From: Lolium rigidum
Lineage: Eukaryota > Streptophyta > Magnoliopsida > Poales > Poaceae
Direction: 5' to 3'
DNA: 64,000 bases
Assembly: GCF_022539505.1 (NCBI RefSeq)
Contig: NC_061510.1
Span: 41,131,047-41,195,046 of the forward strand
Position 1 is the first letter of the stretch; every line of letters starts with the position of its first letter. Of this stretch, positions 63,381 through 64,000 are shown piece after piece. The translations under genes were made by a program, and so were the position numbers. The notes below the pieces were generated by a model. The model ran no database searches, was not told where the DNA came from, and worked only from the letters and a program-made list of their open reading frames with translations.

Positions 63381-64000
63381 TGATGTCTACGGGAGCTTCT
63401 ATTCTTGTAGACAGTGTTGGGCCTCCAAGAGCGAGAGGTTTGTAGAACAGCAAGCAAGTTTCCCTTAAGTGGATTACCCAAGGTTTATCGATCTCGGGGA
63501 GGAAGAGGTCAAAGATATTCCTCTCATGCAACCCCGCAACCACAAAGCAAGAAGTCTCTTGTGTCCCCAACACACCTAATAGGTGTACTAGTTCGGCGAA
63601 GAGATAGTGAAATACAGGTGGTATGAATAAGTAGTAGCAACGGCACCGTAAAAGTGCTTTGCCCAGTGACAAGTAAACAAGCAAGTAGTAACGCAGCAGT
63701 AGTAACGCAAGTAAAACAAGTAAACAAGCAGCGATAGCAGATATTTAGGAACAAGGCCTAGGGATTAGACTTTCACTAGTGGACACTCTCAACATTGATC
63801 ACATAACGGAATAGATAAATGCATACTCTACACTCTTGTTGGATGATGAACACATTGCGTAGGATTACACGAACCCTCAATGCCGGAGTTAACAAGCTCC
63901 ACAATTCAATGTTCATATTTAAATAACCTTAGAGTGCAAGAAAGATCAACACGACTAAACCAAGTACTAACACAAGCATGCACACCGTCACCTTCACGCT
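63381..64000 (-). mobile_element. 5' LTR of element 'C', cut by the window end
   Basis: It begins tgatgtctacgggagc and aligns with 58171 onward with a few percent differences, including short indels in the gtagtaacgc repeat part. The remaining 1100 or so bases lie outside the window. Confidence 0.88.

Overview
The window is nuclear DNA of a pooid grass, most likely Triticeae or a close relative. The indicators are a solo LTR of the Angela/BARE1/WIS copia group, an Au-type SINE, Stowaway and Harbinger-type DNA elements, and many Athila-like gypsy LTRs opening with TGATACGTC. There are no rRNA or tRNA genes, no CRISPR array and no bacterial gene organisation. Two runs of 100 N (15787-15886 and 32105-32204) are scaffold gaps.

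Almost everything is transposable element, much of it nested. 1-5254 holds a broken unknown gene, an LTR stub and a decayed plus-strand LINE. 5335-9898 holds a MULE-like MITE with a perfect 10-bp target duplication, an Au SINE with a 17-bp duplication, and a Harbinger-like element carrying a broken gene. 11.1-15.8 kb holds Athila-like debris and the integrase end of a minus-strand gypsy element. 15.9-18.6 kb is a plus-strand LINE copy. 18.6-25.3 kb is a lower-density stretch with two Stowaways, another MITE, a second Harbinger-like element, a promoter-like segment and a possible small secreted-peptide gene.

25.3-32.1 kb is a stack of three LTRs of one family inserted into each other, with the Angela solo LTR inside the middle one. 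32.3-47.1 kb is a minus-strand complex of Athila-like elements. It has one copy with gag, protease and an accessory ORF, and one gag-less copy. 58.2 kb to the window end is another gag-less copy. All share a tRNA-Asp primer-binding site, an accessory ORF of about 245 residues with a membrane segment, and LTR ends with terminal inverted repeats.

The only convincing host gene is a DUF295 (KIB1-4 beta-propeller) gene on the minus strand at 49326-50570. Next to it, at 51349-56444, is a minus-strand LINE with an intact 1200-residue ORF2. It is a close relative of the broken copy at 15.9-18.6 kb.

The most notable pattern is the Athila-like family. Two gag-less copies share the same junction, in which the first seven gag codons run directly into 3' non-coding sequence while the accessory ORF is kept. 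This suggests an amplified non-autonomous subfamily that depends on proteins made elsewhere.
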